A DNA stretch of 64,000 nucleotides from Brucella sp. BE17. GTDB lineage: Bacteria > Pseudomonadota > Alphaproteobacteria > Rhizobiales > Rhizobiaceae. The notes under the pieces were generated by a model. The model saw only the letters and a program-made list of their open reading frames with translations, was not told where the DNA came from and made no database searches. Below, piece by piece: positions 47,639-55,814 of this stretch (within the stretch, counting starts at the first letter, position 1; the number at the start of each line of letters is the position of its first letter). Made by a program: the position numbers and the translations under genes. The stretch lies in the NCBI RefSeq assembly GCF_039545455.1, contig NZ_CP154468.1, forward strand, positions 372,001-436,000, written 5' to 3'.

Positions 47639-48567
47639 CGGAAACCGTGGTTCTGGATCGTGTTACCAAATCCTATGGCGATTTCCACGCCATAAAAGAC
47701 GCAACGTTTCAATTGAATGCCAGCGAGAACATTGCCCTGGTCGGACATAATGGTGCTGGCAAGACAACGATGATCAAGCTGATGCTGGGACTGATCCGTC
47801 CCACACAAGGCAATGTACGCGTGCTGGGCGAAGACCCGGCTGCGGGAGCGTTTGAGGCCCGCGTCAGGCTTGGTTATCTGCCCGAACATGTTTCGTTCAA
47901 TCTGGCGCTAACGGGCATGGAAACGCTGGCATTTTATGCGCGGCTTAAACATGTCGACTCTGGCGAGCTTGCCGGGCTTTTGGATCGCGTGGGGCTTTCT
48001 GATGCAGCCAAAAGGCGTGTTGGCACATATTCCAAGGGTATGCGCCAGAGGCTTGGCCTTGCACAAGCGCTTCTGGGAAAACCTTCCGTTCTACTGCTCG
48101 ACGAGCCCACCACAGGACTTGATCCGGCCTTGCGGCAGAGCTTTTACGATGTTCTGGAGCACTTGCGGCAGGACGGGGCGACCATCCTGATGTCGTCGCA
48201 CGCCTTGACGGAGCTGGAAAGCAAGGTTGGCCGCGTCATTATTGCCAATCGGGGGCACATCATTGCCGATGGCTCCATCGATGCCTTGCGCCGGATATCG
48301 AAATTGCCATTACGCATCCGTGTACAGACCGATGCCACTGCCGTTCTTCCGGAAAAAATCGGCCAGTCCGCATTGCACTGGCGGAAATCCAATACAGGCG
48401 CCTTTGAAGTCGATGCTCCAGCTGAAGACAAAATGGAACTCATAAGGGGGCTGATTGCCGGAAACGACAATCTTACCGAACTCGATGTGATCCCACCAAC
48501 GCTTGATGAGCTTTATGCGCATTTTCTCAATGCGGGTGACGCCTTGGCGAAGGAGGCCGCGCAATGA
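47635..48567 (+). CDS. nosF: NosF, ABC ATPase for CuZ assembly
   Basis: A 310-residue ABC ATPase with Walker A GHNGAGKTT, signature YSKGMRQRLGLAQALL (SKGMRQR in place of LSGGQ, common in this family) and Walker B VLLLDEPTTGLDPA. It energises the NosDFY complex that supplies sulfur for CuZ biogenesis. It is overlapped by 4 nt with both nosD and nosY, so all three are coupled. Confidence 0.96.
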   Translation: MTETVVLDRVTKSYGDFHAIKDATFQLNASENIALVGHNGAGKTTMIKLMLGLIRPTQGNVRVLGEDPAAGAFEARVRLGYLPEHVSFNLALTGMETLAFYARLKHVDSGELAGLLDRVGLSDAAKRRVGTYSKGMRQRLGLAQALLGKPSVLLLDEPTTGLDPALRQSFYDVLEHLRQDGATILMSSHALTELESKVGRVIIANRGHIIADGSIDALRRISKLPLRIRVQTDATAVLPEKIGQSALHWRKSNTGAFEVDAPAEDKMELIRGLIAGNDNLTELDVIPPTLDELYAHFLNAGDALAKEAAQ

Positions 48568-49394
48568 ACAACATAGCTATCATCGCGCTCAAGGAAATAC
48601 AGGAAGGTATGCGCAATCGCTGGGTGCTCGCAACGACTCTCTTGCTTGCAACATTGGCGCTTAGCATGGCGTTTCTGGGAGGTGCGCCGACAGGAAGCTC
48701 GGTTGGCGCAAGCGCACTTGATGTCGTCATCGTCAGCCTGTCCAGCCTCACCATCTTTCTCATTCCACTGATCGCGCTTCTGATCTCACATGACGCTATT
48801 GTCGGTGAGATGGAGCGTGGCACCATGCTTTTGCTGCTGAGCTATCCATTGAGCCGTGGACAGGTGGTGTTTGGAAAATTTTTTGGCCAGCTTGCCATTC
48901 TGGCTTTTGCCACCTTCTTCGGTTATGGCATTGCGGCTTTGGCCCTGATTGCTGCCGGAGCAGGAGCGGGTGCCGAAAGCTGGCGCGCCTTTGCGACCCT
49001 TGTCGGGTCGTCGATCCTGTTGGGTGCGGTTTTCATCGCTATCGGTTTTCTGGCCAGTGCTCTGGTGCGTGAGCGCAGCACCGCGGCTGGCATTGCCATT
49101 GGCGTTTGGCTGTTCTTCGTACTGATCTATGATGCGGCCCTTCTGGCGCTTCTGGTTTTTGATCAGGGGCAATCTATCGGTACAGCCGTTCTCAATAGCC
49201 TTCTTCTGTTTAACCCGGCTGACTCATACCGGCTGCTTAATTTCGGCACGGGGCAGGCCGGAGCGCTCACCGGCATGGGCGGGATGGCTGGCAATGCAAC
49301 GCTCGCTCCACTGACGTTGGTGCTGTCGCTGGGTCTGTGGACATTGATACCACTTGTTTTATCCATGCTGGTCTTTTCGAGGAAAGAACTATGA
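48564..49394 (+). CDS. nosY: NosY, ABC membrane subunit
   Basis: A 276-residue integral membrane protein with six likely helices, including LSSLTIFLIPLIALLISHDA and [20 protein letters not shown], and the GEMERGTMLLLLSYPLSRGQ loop typical of NosY-type permeases. It partners with NosF and NosD. It overlaps nosF and nosL by 4 nt each. Confidence 0.95.
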   Translation: MNNIAIIALKEIQEGMRNRWVLATTLLLATLALSMAFLGGAPTGSSVGASALDVVIVSLSSLTIFLIPLIALLISHDAIVGEMERGTMLLLLSYPLSRGQVVFGKFFGQLAILAFATFFGYGIAALALIAAGAGAGAESWRAFATLVGSSILLGAVFIAIGFLASALVRERSTAAGIAIGVWLFFVLIYDAALLALLVFDQGQSIGTAVLNSLLLFNPADSYRLLNFGTGQAGALTGMGGMAGNATLAPLTLVLSLGLWTLIPLVLSMLVFSRKEL

Positions 49395-49921
49395 AAAGGT
49401 CTTTGATTTTCTTTCTCGGCGCTGTGGCGATGTTTCTCGTCGGTTGTTCGCAGGAGCAAAAGATGGAAGTGGTTGAGCCCTTTGCGCTCACTGATTCCGC
49501 CATGGGCCGTTATTGCGGCATGAATGTACTGGAACACCCGGGTCCCAAGGGCCAGATCATTTTGTCACCCGCAAACGAGCCGGTCTGGTTTTCCTCTGCA
49601 CGCGACACGCTTGCCTTCACCATGTTGCCGGAAGAGCCGAAGAGCATTGCTGCGATTTACGTGTCCGATATGGCCAGGGCTCCGTCATGGGAAGAACCGG
49701 GCGCCGAAAACTGGGTCGATGCGCGCAAGGCGTTTTTCGTGATCGAAAGCAACGCGGTCGGCGGTATGGGCGCTCAAGAGGCTGTACCATTTTCGACACG
49801 GGAAGCAGCTGACCAATTCATCACGGAAAAAGGAGGCAGGGTCGTTGGTTTTGAGGATGTGCCACAGGATTATATCCTGGGCGAGCAGGCCCCTGTCGCC
49901 GAGGCTGCTCATGACCATTAA
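49391..49921 (+). CDS. nosL: NosL, copper chaperone lipoprotein
   Basis: A 176-residue lipoprotein with signal MKRSLIFFLGAVAMFLVGC, the lipidated Cys at residue 19. The Cu(I)-binding region of NosL includes the CGMNVLEHPGPKGQI segment and conserved Met residues. It delivers copper to apo-NosZ. ATG 49391 overlaps the nosY stop. Confidence 0.94.
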   Translation: MKRSLIFFLGAVAMFLVGCSQEQKMEVVEPFALTDSAMGRYCGMNVLEHPGPKGQIILSPANEPVWFSSARDTLAFTMLPEEPKSIAAIYVSDMARAPSWEEPGAENWVDARKAFFVIESNAVGGMGAQEAVPFSTREAADQFITEKGGRVVGFEDVPQDYILGEQAPVAEAAHDH

Positions 49922-50882
49922 TCGGCGTCGCTTGCTGGCGGCAGGCGTCGGCGCTTTGGTGCTAGCACATATTCCGCCAGCACTTTGCGCGAGCGATGGC
50001 AATCAACCAATTCTCTGGAGAGGACAGACGCTGGGAGCGCCGGCCCAGATCACGCTTTATTTTTCCGACATGGATGAGGGCAAAAGGCTTTTGCGTAAAG
50101 CCGTGCAGGAAGCGGAAAGACTGGAAAACATTTTTAGTCTTTACCGCTCTGATTCAGAACTTGTCCGACTTAATCGTAACGGTGCGCTGGCCATGCCTTC
50201 GCCGGAACTCGTCGAACTTTTGGAAATTTGCGGGGAATGCTGGAAGGGGAGCAATGGTATGTTCGACCCGACCGTGCAGCCTCTTTGGCTGTGCTTGTAC
50301 GAGCATTTTTCACAATCTGGGGCAGACCCTAACGGGCCGTCTCGCATGAAATGGAATGAAGCCCTCAGGAAAGTCGGATTCCAGCATGTCTTGTTTGATA
50401 AGACGCGCATTGCCTTTTCCATTCCCGGAATGGCGCTGACGTTGAACGGCATCGCACAAGGCTATATAACGGACCGTGTCGTGGCTTTGCTCGGTGATGC
50501 CGGTGTGATGCATGCTCTGGTTGATATGGGTGAATATCGCGCGATAGGTCCACAACCTGATGGGACGCCCTGGAAGATCGGACTTTCAGAGCTGGAAACG
50601 GACCGGAATGTGTACGACTATCTCGATATTGTCGATCAGGCTCTGGCGACGACGAGCGCGTCAGGATTTCAGTTCGAGGATAGTGGTCGTTTCAATCATC
50701 TGCTCAATCCGAAGACCGGCTATTCCCCAACGTTATATAGTCGTGTGACGGTCGTTGCACCTACCGCTGCCAGAGCAGATGCATGGGCAACGGCCTTCAG
50801 TCTGATGAAAAAAACCGAGATCGACAACATTCTCGAAAACTTTGGCGCGTTAAAGGTGATAACAAGCCGCGATCGGAAATAG
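49911..50882 (+). CDS. nosX: NosX, FMN transferase of the ApbE family
   Basis: A 323-residue exported ApbE-like protein with a leader containing NRRRLLAAG (Tat-like). Family segments are LNGIAQGYITDRVVALL, DMGEYRAIGPQ and the FMN-site FNHLLNPKTGYSP with the TTSASG motif before it. It flavinylates the FMN domain of NosR. It overlaps nosL by 11 nt and ends the cluster. Confidence 0.94.
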   Translation: MTINRRRLLAAGVGALVLAHIPPALCASDGNQPILWRGQTLGAPAQITLYFSDMDEGKRLLRKAVQEAERLENIFSLYRSDSELVRLNRNGALAMPSPELVELLEICGECWKGSNGMFDPTVQPLWLCLYEHFSQSGADPNGPSRMKWNEALRKVGFQHVLFDKTRIAFSIPGMALTLNGIAQGYITDRVVALLGDAGVMHALVDMGEYRAIGPQPDGTPWKIGLSELETDRNVYDYLDIVDQALATTSASGFQFEDSGRFNHLLNPKTGYSPTLYSRVTVVAPTAARADAWATAFSLMKKTEIDNILENFGALKVITSRDRK

Positions 50883-50960
50883 CAGCAGCTTAGGCCGATT
50901 GTGCGAACGTGCGCATTCTAACAAAAGACCATCACCGTCACAAATGAATCCACACCATGC

Positions 50961-52025
50961 TCATTCCTGATCTGCGCTCTTTGTTGTCACGGTTGCGGCA
51001 GCAAGCTTCCTGAGGTCGACTTTGCCGATCGGCTGGTCTTTATCATCAACGACAATGATATCCTTGCCGTCTCCTCGGATCAGAATGGCAATCGCGTCCT
51101 CAATCGTAGTGCCGATTTTGACGGTTTGTGCGCCTGCAATATGGCTCTCAAAGTCCTCCATGATCGCTTCCACGTGGATGACCCGGCCACGGTTTACCTC
51201 CTTGACGAAGTTTGCCACATATTCGTCTGCGGGGCGCAGCACGATATCCTGGCTGCTACCCTGCTGGATGATTTCACCATCGCGCAGAATGGCAATCTGG
51301 TCGCCAAGTCTCAGCGCCTCGTCAAGATCGTGGGTGATGAAGACGATTGTCTTCCTGATCTCTTTTTGAAGATCGAGAAGCACCGTCTGCATGTCTGTGC
51401 GAATAAGCGGATCGAGCGCCGAATAAGCCTCGTCCATCAACAGCACCGGCGCGTCATTGGCGAGCGCGCGCGCAAGACCGACGCGCTGTTGCATGCCCCC
51501 CGACAATTGATTGGGATATTTCTTCTCGAAACCGAGCAGGCCGACGCGCTCAATCCATTGCATGGCGGTTTTGACGGCTTTCGAACGGGCGATGCCTTGC
51601 ACTTCAAGACCGTAAAGTGCGTTGTCGAGCACATTTCGGTGCGGCAGAAGCGCAAACTTCTGAAACACCATCGCCGTCTGATGCCTGCGGAAATCCCGCA
51701 ACCGATCTGCCGTCATCTGCACAACGTCAGTTCCGTTGACCAGAATTTCCCCTGCCGTCGGATCAATTAGACGGTTGATATGACGGATAAGCGTGGATTT
51801 GCCCGATCCCGACAGACCCATTATCACCTGAATGCAACCCGAAGGCATTTCGATGTTGATATCTTTAAGCCCCAGAATGTGGCCGTATTGATCATTAAGT
51901 TCGGCCTTTGAAAGACCATCACGGACAGCATCGACATGGGCGGCTGCATTGGGGCCGAATATCTTGTAGAGATTGCATATTTTGATGCCAGAAAAGTCTG
52001 CCTCAGCCAAATCTTTCTCAACCAT
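50961..52025 (-). CDS. Betaine/proline-type ABC importer ATPase (ProV/ChoV-like)
   Basis: A 354-residue ATPase of the quaternary-amine uptake type. It has Walker A GLSGSGKST, signature NQLSGGMQQRVGLARAL, Walker B PVLLMDEAYSALDP, and a C-terminal CBS-like region (about residues 280-345) as in ProV/OpuAA. It is the last gene of the minus-strand operon TetR-proC-binding protein-permease-ATPase and overlaps the permease gene by 8 nt. Context suggests proline betaine as ligand; choline or glycine betaine are alternatives. Confidence 0.9.
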   Translation of the reverse strand: MVEKDLAEADFSGIKICNLYKIFGPNAAAHVDAVRDGLSKAELNDQYGHILGLKDINIEMPSGCIQVIMGLSGSGKSTLIRHINRLIDPTAGEILVNGTDVVQMTADRLRDFRRHQTAMVFQKFALLPHRNVLDNALYGLEVQGIARSKAVKTAMQWIERVGLLGFEKKYPNQLSGGMQQRVGLARALANDAPVLLMDEAYSALDPLIRTDMQTVLLDLQKEIRKTIVFITHDLDEALRLGDQIAILRDGEIIQQGSSQDIVLRPADEYVANFVKEVNRGRVIHVEAIMEDFESHIAGAQTVKIGTTIEDAIAILIRGDGKDIIVVDDKDQPIGKVDLRKLAAATVTTKSADQE

Positions 52026-52905
52026 GGAAGACCTCCTGATGCTTCTGCAGTCTCTTGCCGTAGGCCTGGCTCACTCGGTCGAAGATGATCGCAATTCCGA
52101 CGATTGCCAGTCCGTTGAAAATACCAAGCGTGAAATACTGGTTGGCGATGGCTTTGAGCACGGGTTGGCCAAGCCCCTGAACGCCGATCATGGAGGCAAC
52201 GACGACCATTGCGAGCGCCATCATGATAGTCTGGTTGATGCCAGCCATGATGGTTGGCAGGGCGAGGGGTATCTGGACCTTGAAGAGTTTTTGCGCGTTG
52301 GATGAGCCAAAGGCATCCGCAGCTTCCAGCACATCCTTGTCAACGAGGCGGATACCCAGATTGGTTAGCCGGATTATCGGCGGAATGGCATAGATAACCA
52401 CCGCAATCAGCCCGGGTACGCGGCCGATGCCCAAAAGCATCACTACAGGGATCAGATAAACGAAACTTGGCATTGTCTGCATTACATCGAGTATAGGGGT
52501 TATGATTCTCTGCAGGGTTTGCGAACGCGCCATGAAAATGCCGACTGGCAAACCGATTATGATCGCTATGAGCGTGCACACGAAGATCATTGAGATCGTG
52601 CGCATGGCGTCTTCCCACATGTCGAGATAGCCGATGGCAAGCAGGGTTACGAGCGCGCCAAGCGTGATTTTCAAGCTTCTGCTGCCCAGCCAGACGATTG
52701 CAAGGATAATCACAATAATGATTGGCCATGGTGTCTGCGTCATGAAGCGCTCGGAAAAAAGCAGGAACTTCTGGAGCGGCAGGAACAGGTTCTCGATTGT
52801 TTCACCATAGCTGCGCGTGAATGAGCGAAAGCCCTCGTCAATCATCTGCTTCAGCCGTCTCAGAGCATCGTCGTTCATATGCGGAAATTTCTTGAACCAG
52901 TCCAT
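52018..52905 (-). CDS. Betaine/proline-type ABC importer permease (ProW/ChoW-like)
   Basis: A 295-residue membrane protein with at least six helices. The ProW-type EAA-like loop is present (EAADAFGSSNAQKLFKVQIP), as is INQTIMMALAMVVVASMIG. It sits between the binding protein and ATPase genes of the same system. Confidence 0.9.
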   Translation of the reverse strand: MDWFKKFPHMNDDALRRLKQMIDEGFRSFTRSYGETIENLFLPLQKFLLFSERFMTQTPWPIIIVIILAIVWLGSRSLKITLGALVTLLAIGYLDMWEDAMRTISMIFVCTLIAIIIGLPVGIFMARSQTLQRIITPILDVMQTMPSFVYLIPVVMLLGIGRVPGLIAVVIYAIPPIIRLTNLGIRLVDKDVLEAADAFGSSNAQKLFKVQIPLALPTIMAGINQTIMMALAMVVVASMIGVQGLGQPVLKAIANQYFTLGIFNGLAIVGIAIIFDRVSQAYGKRLQKHQEVFHG

Positions 52906-53183
52906 TTCGTTCCCCTTTGTTCGAAATTGGCCAGTAAAACCAAAAGAGCGGTACCGATTGGGTCGCCAAAGGTAGTGCCGCTCTAGCTCATTGCGTCGGC
53001 CTTATTTGACGCAGCCGCCTCGTGAATTTGCTGAAAATGCCACATGTTCCTTGCGATTTGCGCCATCATGCTTGCGGGACCGAAAATTGGCCCGTACGGC
53101 TTTCGATTAAAGGAAAGCCGTACGAAACAAGCTGATGCAGAAACAGACGTATTCACATGAAGGACAGCTTTGCCCTGCAATGC
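52906..53183 (-). other. Intercistronic region with two hairpins
   Basis: Between the binding protein and permease genes lie two inverted repeats. AGAGCGG/CCGCTCT is at 52945-52951 and 52978-52984. The perfect 12-bp CGTACGGCTTTC/GAAAGCCGTACG is at 53093-53104 and 53113-53124. Neither has a strong T-run on the minus strand. They may stabilise the upstream mRNA end so that binding protein is made in excess. No gene was seen. Confidence 0.5.
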
Positions 53184-54185
53184 CTAAAGTGACGACTTGA
53201 TTTTTTCAGCAGCTTCTGGCGAGACCCATTCGGTCCACAAATCCTGATTTTCCTTCAGGAAATGTTTCGCTCCTTCCTCGCCGGAGGCTTGGTTGTCTGT
53301 CATCCATGCCATCAGCTTACTGACGGTTTCATTGCTCCATGAGCGCTTTTCGAGATAGCTCATGGCATCGGGACCGAGCTTGTCCACCGATGATTTGGCT
53401 ACAAGCGAGACGATACGGTCAACGGGAAAGGCATTGGGCTTCGGATCTGGGCAATCAGCAATGGTATTGCAGCGTTTCCACTCTGCCTCATCGTGCTCGA
53501 CGCCGGGGTCGAGCCTGACCATCGGATATTTACCCAAAAGTGCGGTCGGTTCCCAATAGAAGGCGACGACATTTTGTTTGCGTTCATAGGCTTTGGAAAC
53601 GCCACCATCCAGTCCGGCGGCCGATCCTGTATCCACCAGCGTGAAGTTGGCTTCTTGCGCTTTCATCGCCTTAAACAATTGCGCGGTCGTGACGGTGCCG
53701 CCCCAGCCTTGCGGTCCGTTGAGGATTGCACCTTTCGAACTGTCGTCCGCTGAAGGAAAGAGGTCTGGATGCTTGAGCAAGTCCGGGATTGTCTTGATGT
53801 CTGGGTGAGCCTTCGCCGTGTAATCGGGAATATACCAGCCCTGAATGCCGCCATCAGGAAGGGGAGAGCCGACCTGAACGATTTTTCCTTCCTCAGTCCC
53901 TTTGCTGACCGCTTCGGGGAGCAGATCGATCCACGCTTCAGGAGCAATGTCTGGCTGGCCCTTTTCAGCCATCGAGGTGATGGTCGGTACCGTATCGCCA
54001 ACTATTATGTCGGCGGTGCAGCCATAACCTTCGGTCAATATGATCTTGTCGAGGTTGGAAAGAACCTCGGCGCTCTGCCAATTCATACTGGCGATGGTTA
54101 GGTTGCCGCATTCTGCAGAATAGGCCTGAGATGTCGCCCCGGTCAGGCCGAGAATGAGGCAGCTTGATGCAAGTATTTTTTTCAT
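53184..54185 (-). CDS. Betaine-type ABC importer substrate-binding protein (ProX/OpuAC family)
   Basis: A 333-residue periplasmic protein with a signal peptide (MKKILASSCLILGLTGATSQ, cleavage near AYSA). The OpuAC-type sequence includes LTIASMNWQSAEVLSNLDKI, IAPEAWIDLLPEA and NGPQGWGGTVTTAQLFKA; several Trp and Tyr residues could form an aromatic box for a quaternary amine. It lies 65 bp downstream of proC on the same strand. The likely ligand is proline betaine from context. Confidence 0.9.
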   Translation of the reverse strand: MKKILASSCLILGLTGATSQAYSAECGNLTIASMNWQSAEVLSNLDKIILTEGYGCTADIIVGDTVPTITSMAEKGQPDIAPEAWIDLLPEAVSKGTEEGKIVQVGSPLPDGGIQGWYIPDYTAKAHPDIKTIPDLLKHPDLFPSADDSSKGAILNGPQGWGGTVTTAQLFKAMKAQEANFTLVDTGSAAGLDGGVSKAYERKQNVVAFYWEPTALLGKYPMVRLDPGVEHDEAEWKRCNTIADCPDPKPNAFPVDRIVSLVAKSSVDKLGPDAMSYLEKRSWSNETVSKLMAWMTDNQASGEEGAKHFLKENQDLWTEWVSPEAAEKIKSSL

Positions 54186-54250
54186 TTTTGTTCCCTCTTA
54201 AGCGGCGTTTTTTCTGAGCGGGGTGCCGCATCCCCCGCTTCAGTTAATAT

Positions 54251-55045
54251 TCAGGCCGTCGACTCCATATTGGCGGCCTTCAGCAATGCCGCCGAAAGCC
54301 CCGCGGCGATGCATCTGTAAAATTGAGCTTCGTTCATGGCTTGCAGCGCGGCTGTCGTCGTTCCGTCATAGCTTGTGAAAGATGCGACAATTTCCTGTGG
54401 CGTTTGCGCCTTTTGCTGCAACAGGCATCCCGTTCCCACCAGAACGGCTGTAACTGCACGCAATGCGATGTCAGGTTGAATGCCGTAATTCACCGCCCCA
54501 TCAATCATCGCGCAGCCAAGCAGGGCAGGCAATGCCGGGCCGGACCCACACAAGCCCGTGAGATAGTCGAGATGATTTTCCGCTCCGATTTCATCTTGTT
54601 GGCCACAGGCCGCGAAAATCGTACGTGTAATCGAACGATCTTCGGGCGTAACCTTGGAAGAACCGACCCATGGCGTATAGGATTGCCGTACCGAAGCCGC
54701 GGCGTTGGGCATTGCCCGGATGATCCGATGTGTTTGATGGCGTTCTTTCAGCCGATCAAGCGTAATGCCTGCCATAACCGAAATGAGCAGTTTGTCCGGC
54801 GCCTTGATCTCAAGCGAAAGCCAGTCATGCGGACGAACGGCAAGAATGATGATATCGCAACGATCCGCAAGCTCCTGATTGTCAGACGTCCAATAACAAT
54901 CCGCAAAATGATGCGGCCTCCTGCTGCGATAAGACATTGCCAAACCGGCGGGCTTGATGGTGCCCGTGTCGAGTATAGCGCTGGCGATGGCTCCCCCAAG
55001 CCATCCGCTTCCACCCGCTATGCCGATTTTAAGCGATGTGCTCAC
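54251..55045 (-). CDS. proC: Pyrroline-5-carboxylate reductase family protein
   Basis: A 264-residue ProC-family reductase. It has an N-terminal Rossmann motif IGIAGGSGWLGGAIA (GxGxxG-like with Ser) and the C-terminal dimerisation region LCGSGPALPALLGCAMIDGA. The start is a GTG overlapping the TetR stop (GTGA). ProC normally makes proline, yet here it sits in an operon for taking up and demethylating a proline derivative, so it may reduce another cyclic imine. The gene symbol denotes family only. Confidence 0.78.
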   Translation of the reverse strand: MSTSLKIGIAGGSGWLGGAIASAILDTGTIKPAGLAMSYRSRRPHHFADCYWTSDNQELADRCDIIILAVRPHDWLSLEIKAPDKLLISVMAGITLDRLKERHQTHRIIRAMPNAAASVRQSYTPWVGSSKVTPEDRSITRTIFAACGQQDEIGAENHLDYLTGLCGSGPALPALLGCAMIDGAVNYGIQPDIALRAVTAVLVGTGCLLQQKAQTPQEIVASFTSYDGTTTAALQAMNEAQFYRCIAAGLSAALLKAANMESTA

Positions 55046-55689
55046 GGATGGCGCTCTCCTTCGTCTCTTGCAAAGCCGTGCCGCGCGAAGAAACGATCGA
55101 GTTCACGCTGCTGCGGAGCCTCACCGGTATAAATAGCGATATATTCTGGAATGCGCTTCATGCGTGTCTGGATGTCTTCCTGAGACTGCATCGAAATATA
55201 GCCGATCTGCACCAGATAGGTTGTGCGTGCGCGTACATCCGCGCTGATCTCGGATTGGCTAAAGCGCATGAACATACGCTTGAGCGCCTCGATGCGGTGC
55301 TGATCAGCCTTCCGTACTTCATCAAGAATATTGGATGACTGAAGCGCCCAACTGCGGACCGCGAATTCAAATTGTGAATCGAACAGGTCCTTGTTCAGCC
55401 AGCAATCGAAGACATTGAGCATCGCTTCGGCGAGCGATTCCGCATAGGCCTCCGATTGCTTTACAATGCCGCCGGTATTTTTATCGCGCCAGCGTGCCAT
55501 CAGCCCGTCGAGCAATTCGTCGCGGTCTTTGAAGAACCAGTAGAAGCTCGTTCGCGACAGGGTGAGTTTTTTTGCCAGCGGAAGAATTTTGACGGAGTCG
55601 ACGCCGGATTCCAACAACGACTGATACGCTGCCTCGAGCCATCCCTCAGCCGATCCCCGCCAACCATTTTCCTGAACAAGCTGATCCAT
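55042..55689 (-). CDS. TetR-family transcriptional regulator
   Basis: A 215-residue regulator with an N-terminal TetR HTH (VKILPLAKKLTLSRTSFYW, then FFKDRDELLDGLM) and a variable ligand-binding C-terminus. It heads the operon with proC and the ABC importer and is divergent from the N-methylproline demethylase gene. An 18-bp inverted repeat lies between them (55730-55791). It probably represses both directions until proline betaine or a product binds (inference). Confidence 0.88.
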   Translation of the reverse strand: MDQLVQENGWRGSAEGWLEAAYQSLLESGVDSVKILPLAKKLTLSRTSFYWFFKDRDELLDGLMARWRDKNTGGIVKQSEAYAESLAEAMLNVFDCWLNKDLFDSQFEFAVRSWALQSSNILDEVRKADQHRIEALKRMFMRFSQSEISADVRARTTYLVQIGYISMQSQEDIQTRMKRIPEYIAIYTGEAPQQRELDRFFARHGFARDEGERHP

Positions 55690-55729
55690 GGTCTGATTTT
55701 AACCAGAGCGAAATGGCATGCGCAAGCAG

Positions 55730-55791
55730 AATGTACATATGTGTCAAATTAACACACCATAATGTTTTGGAAGTTGACACTTATGTACATT
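55730..55791. promoter_or_regulatory. Large inverted repeat, probable TetR operator
   Basis: AATGTACATATGTGTCAA (55730-55747) and TTGACACTTATGTACATT (55774-55791) are inverted with 17 of 18 positions matching. Each arm carries the palindrome TGTACA. The site fills the TetR/stcD divergent gap, and the right arm is 23 bp before the stcD start. Confidence 0.72.
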
Positions 55792-55814
55792 TTGACTTAG
55801 CGTCACTTAAAATA

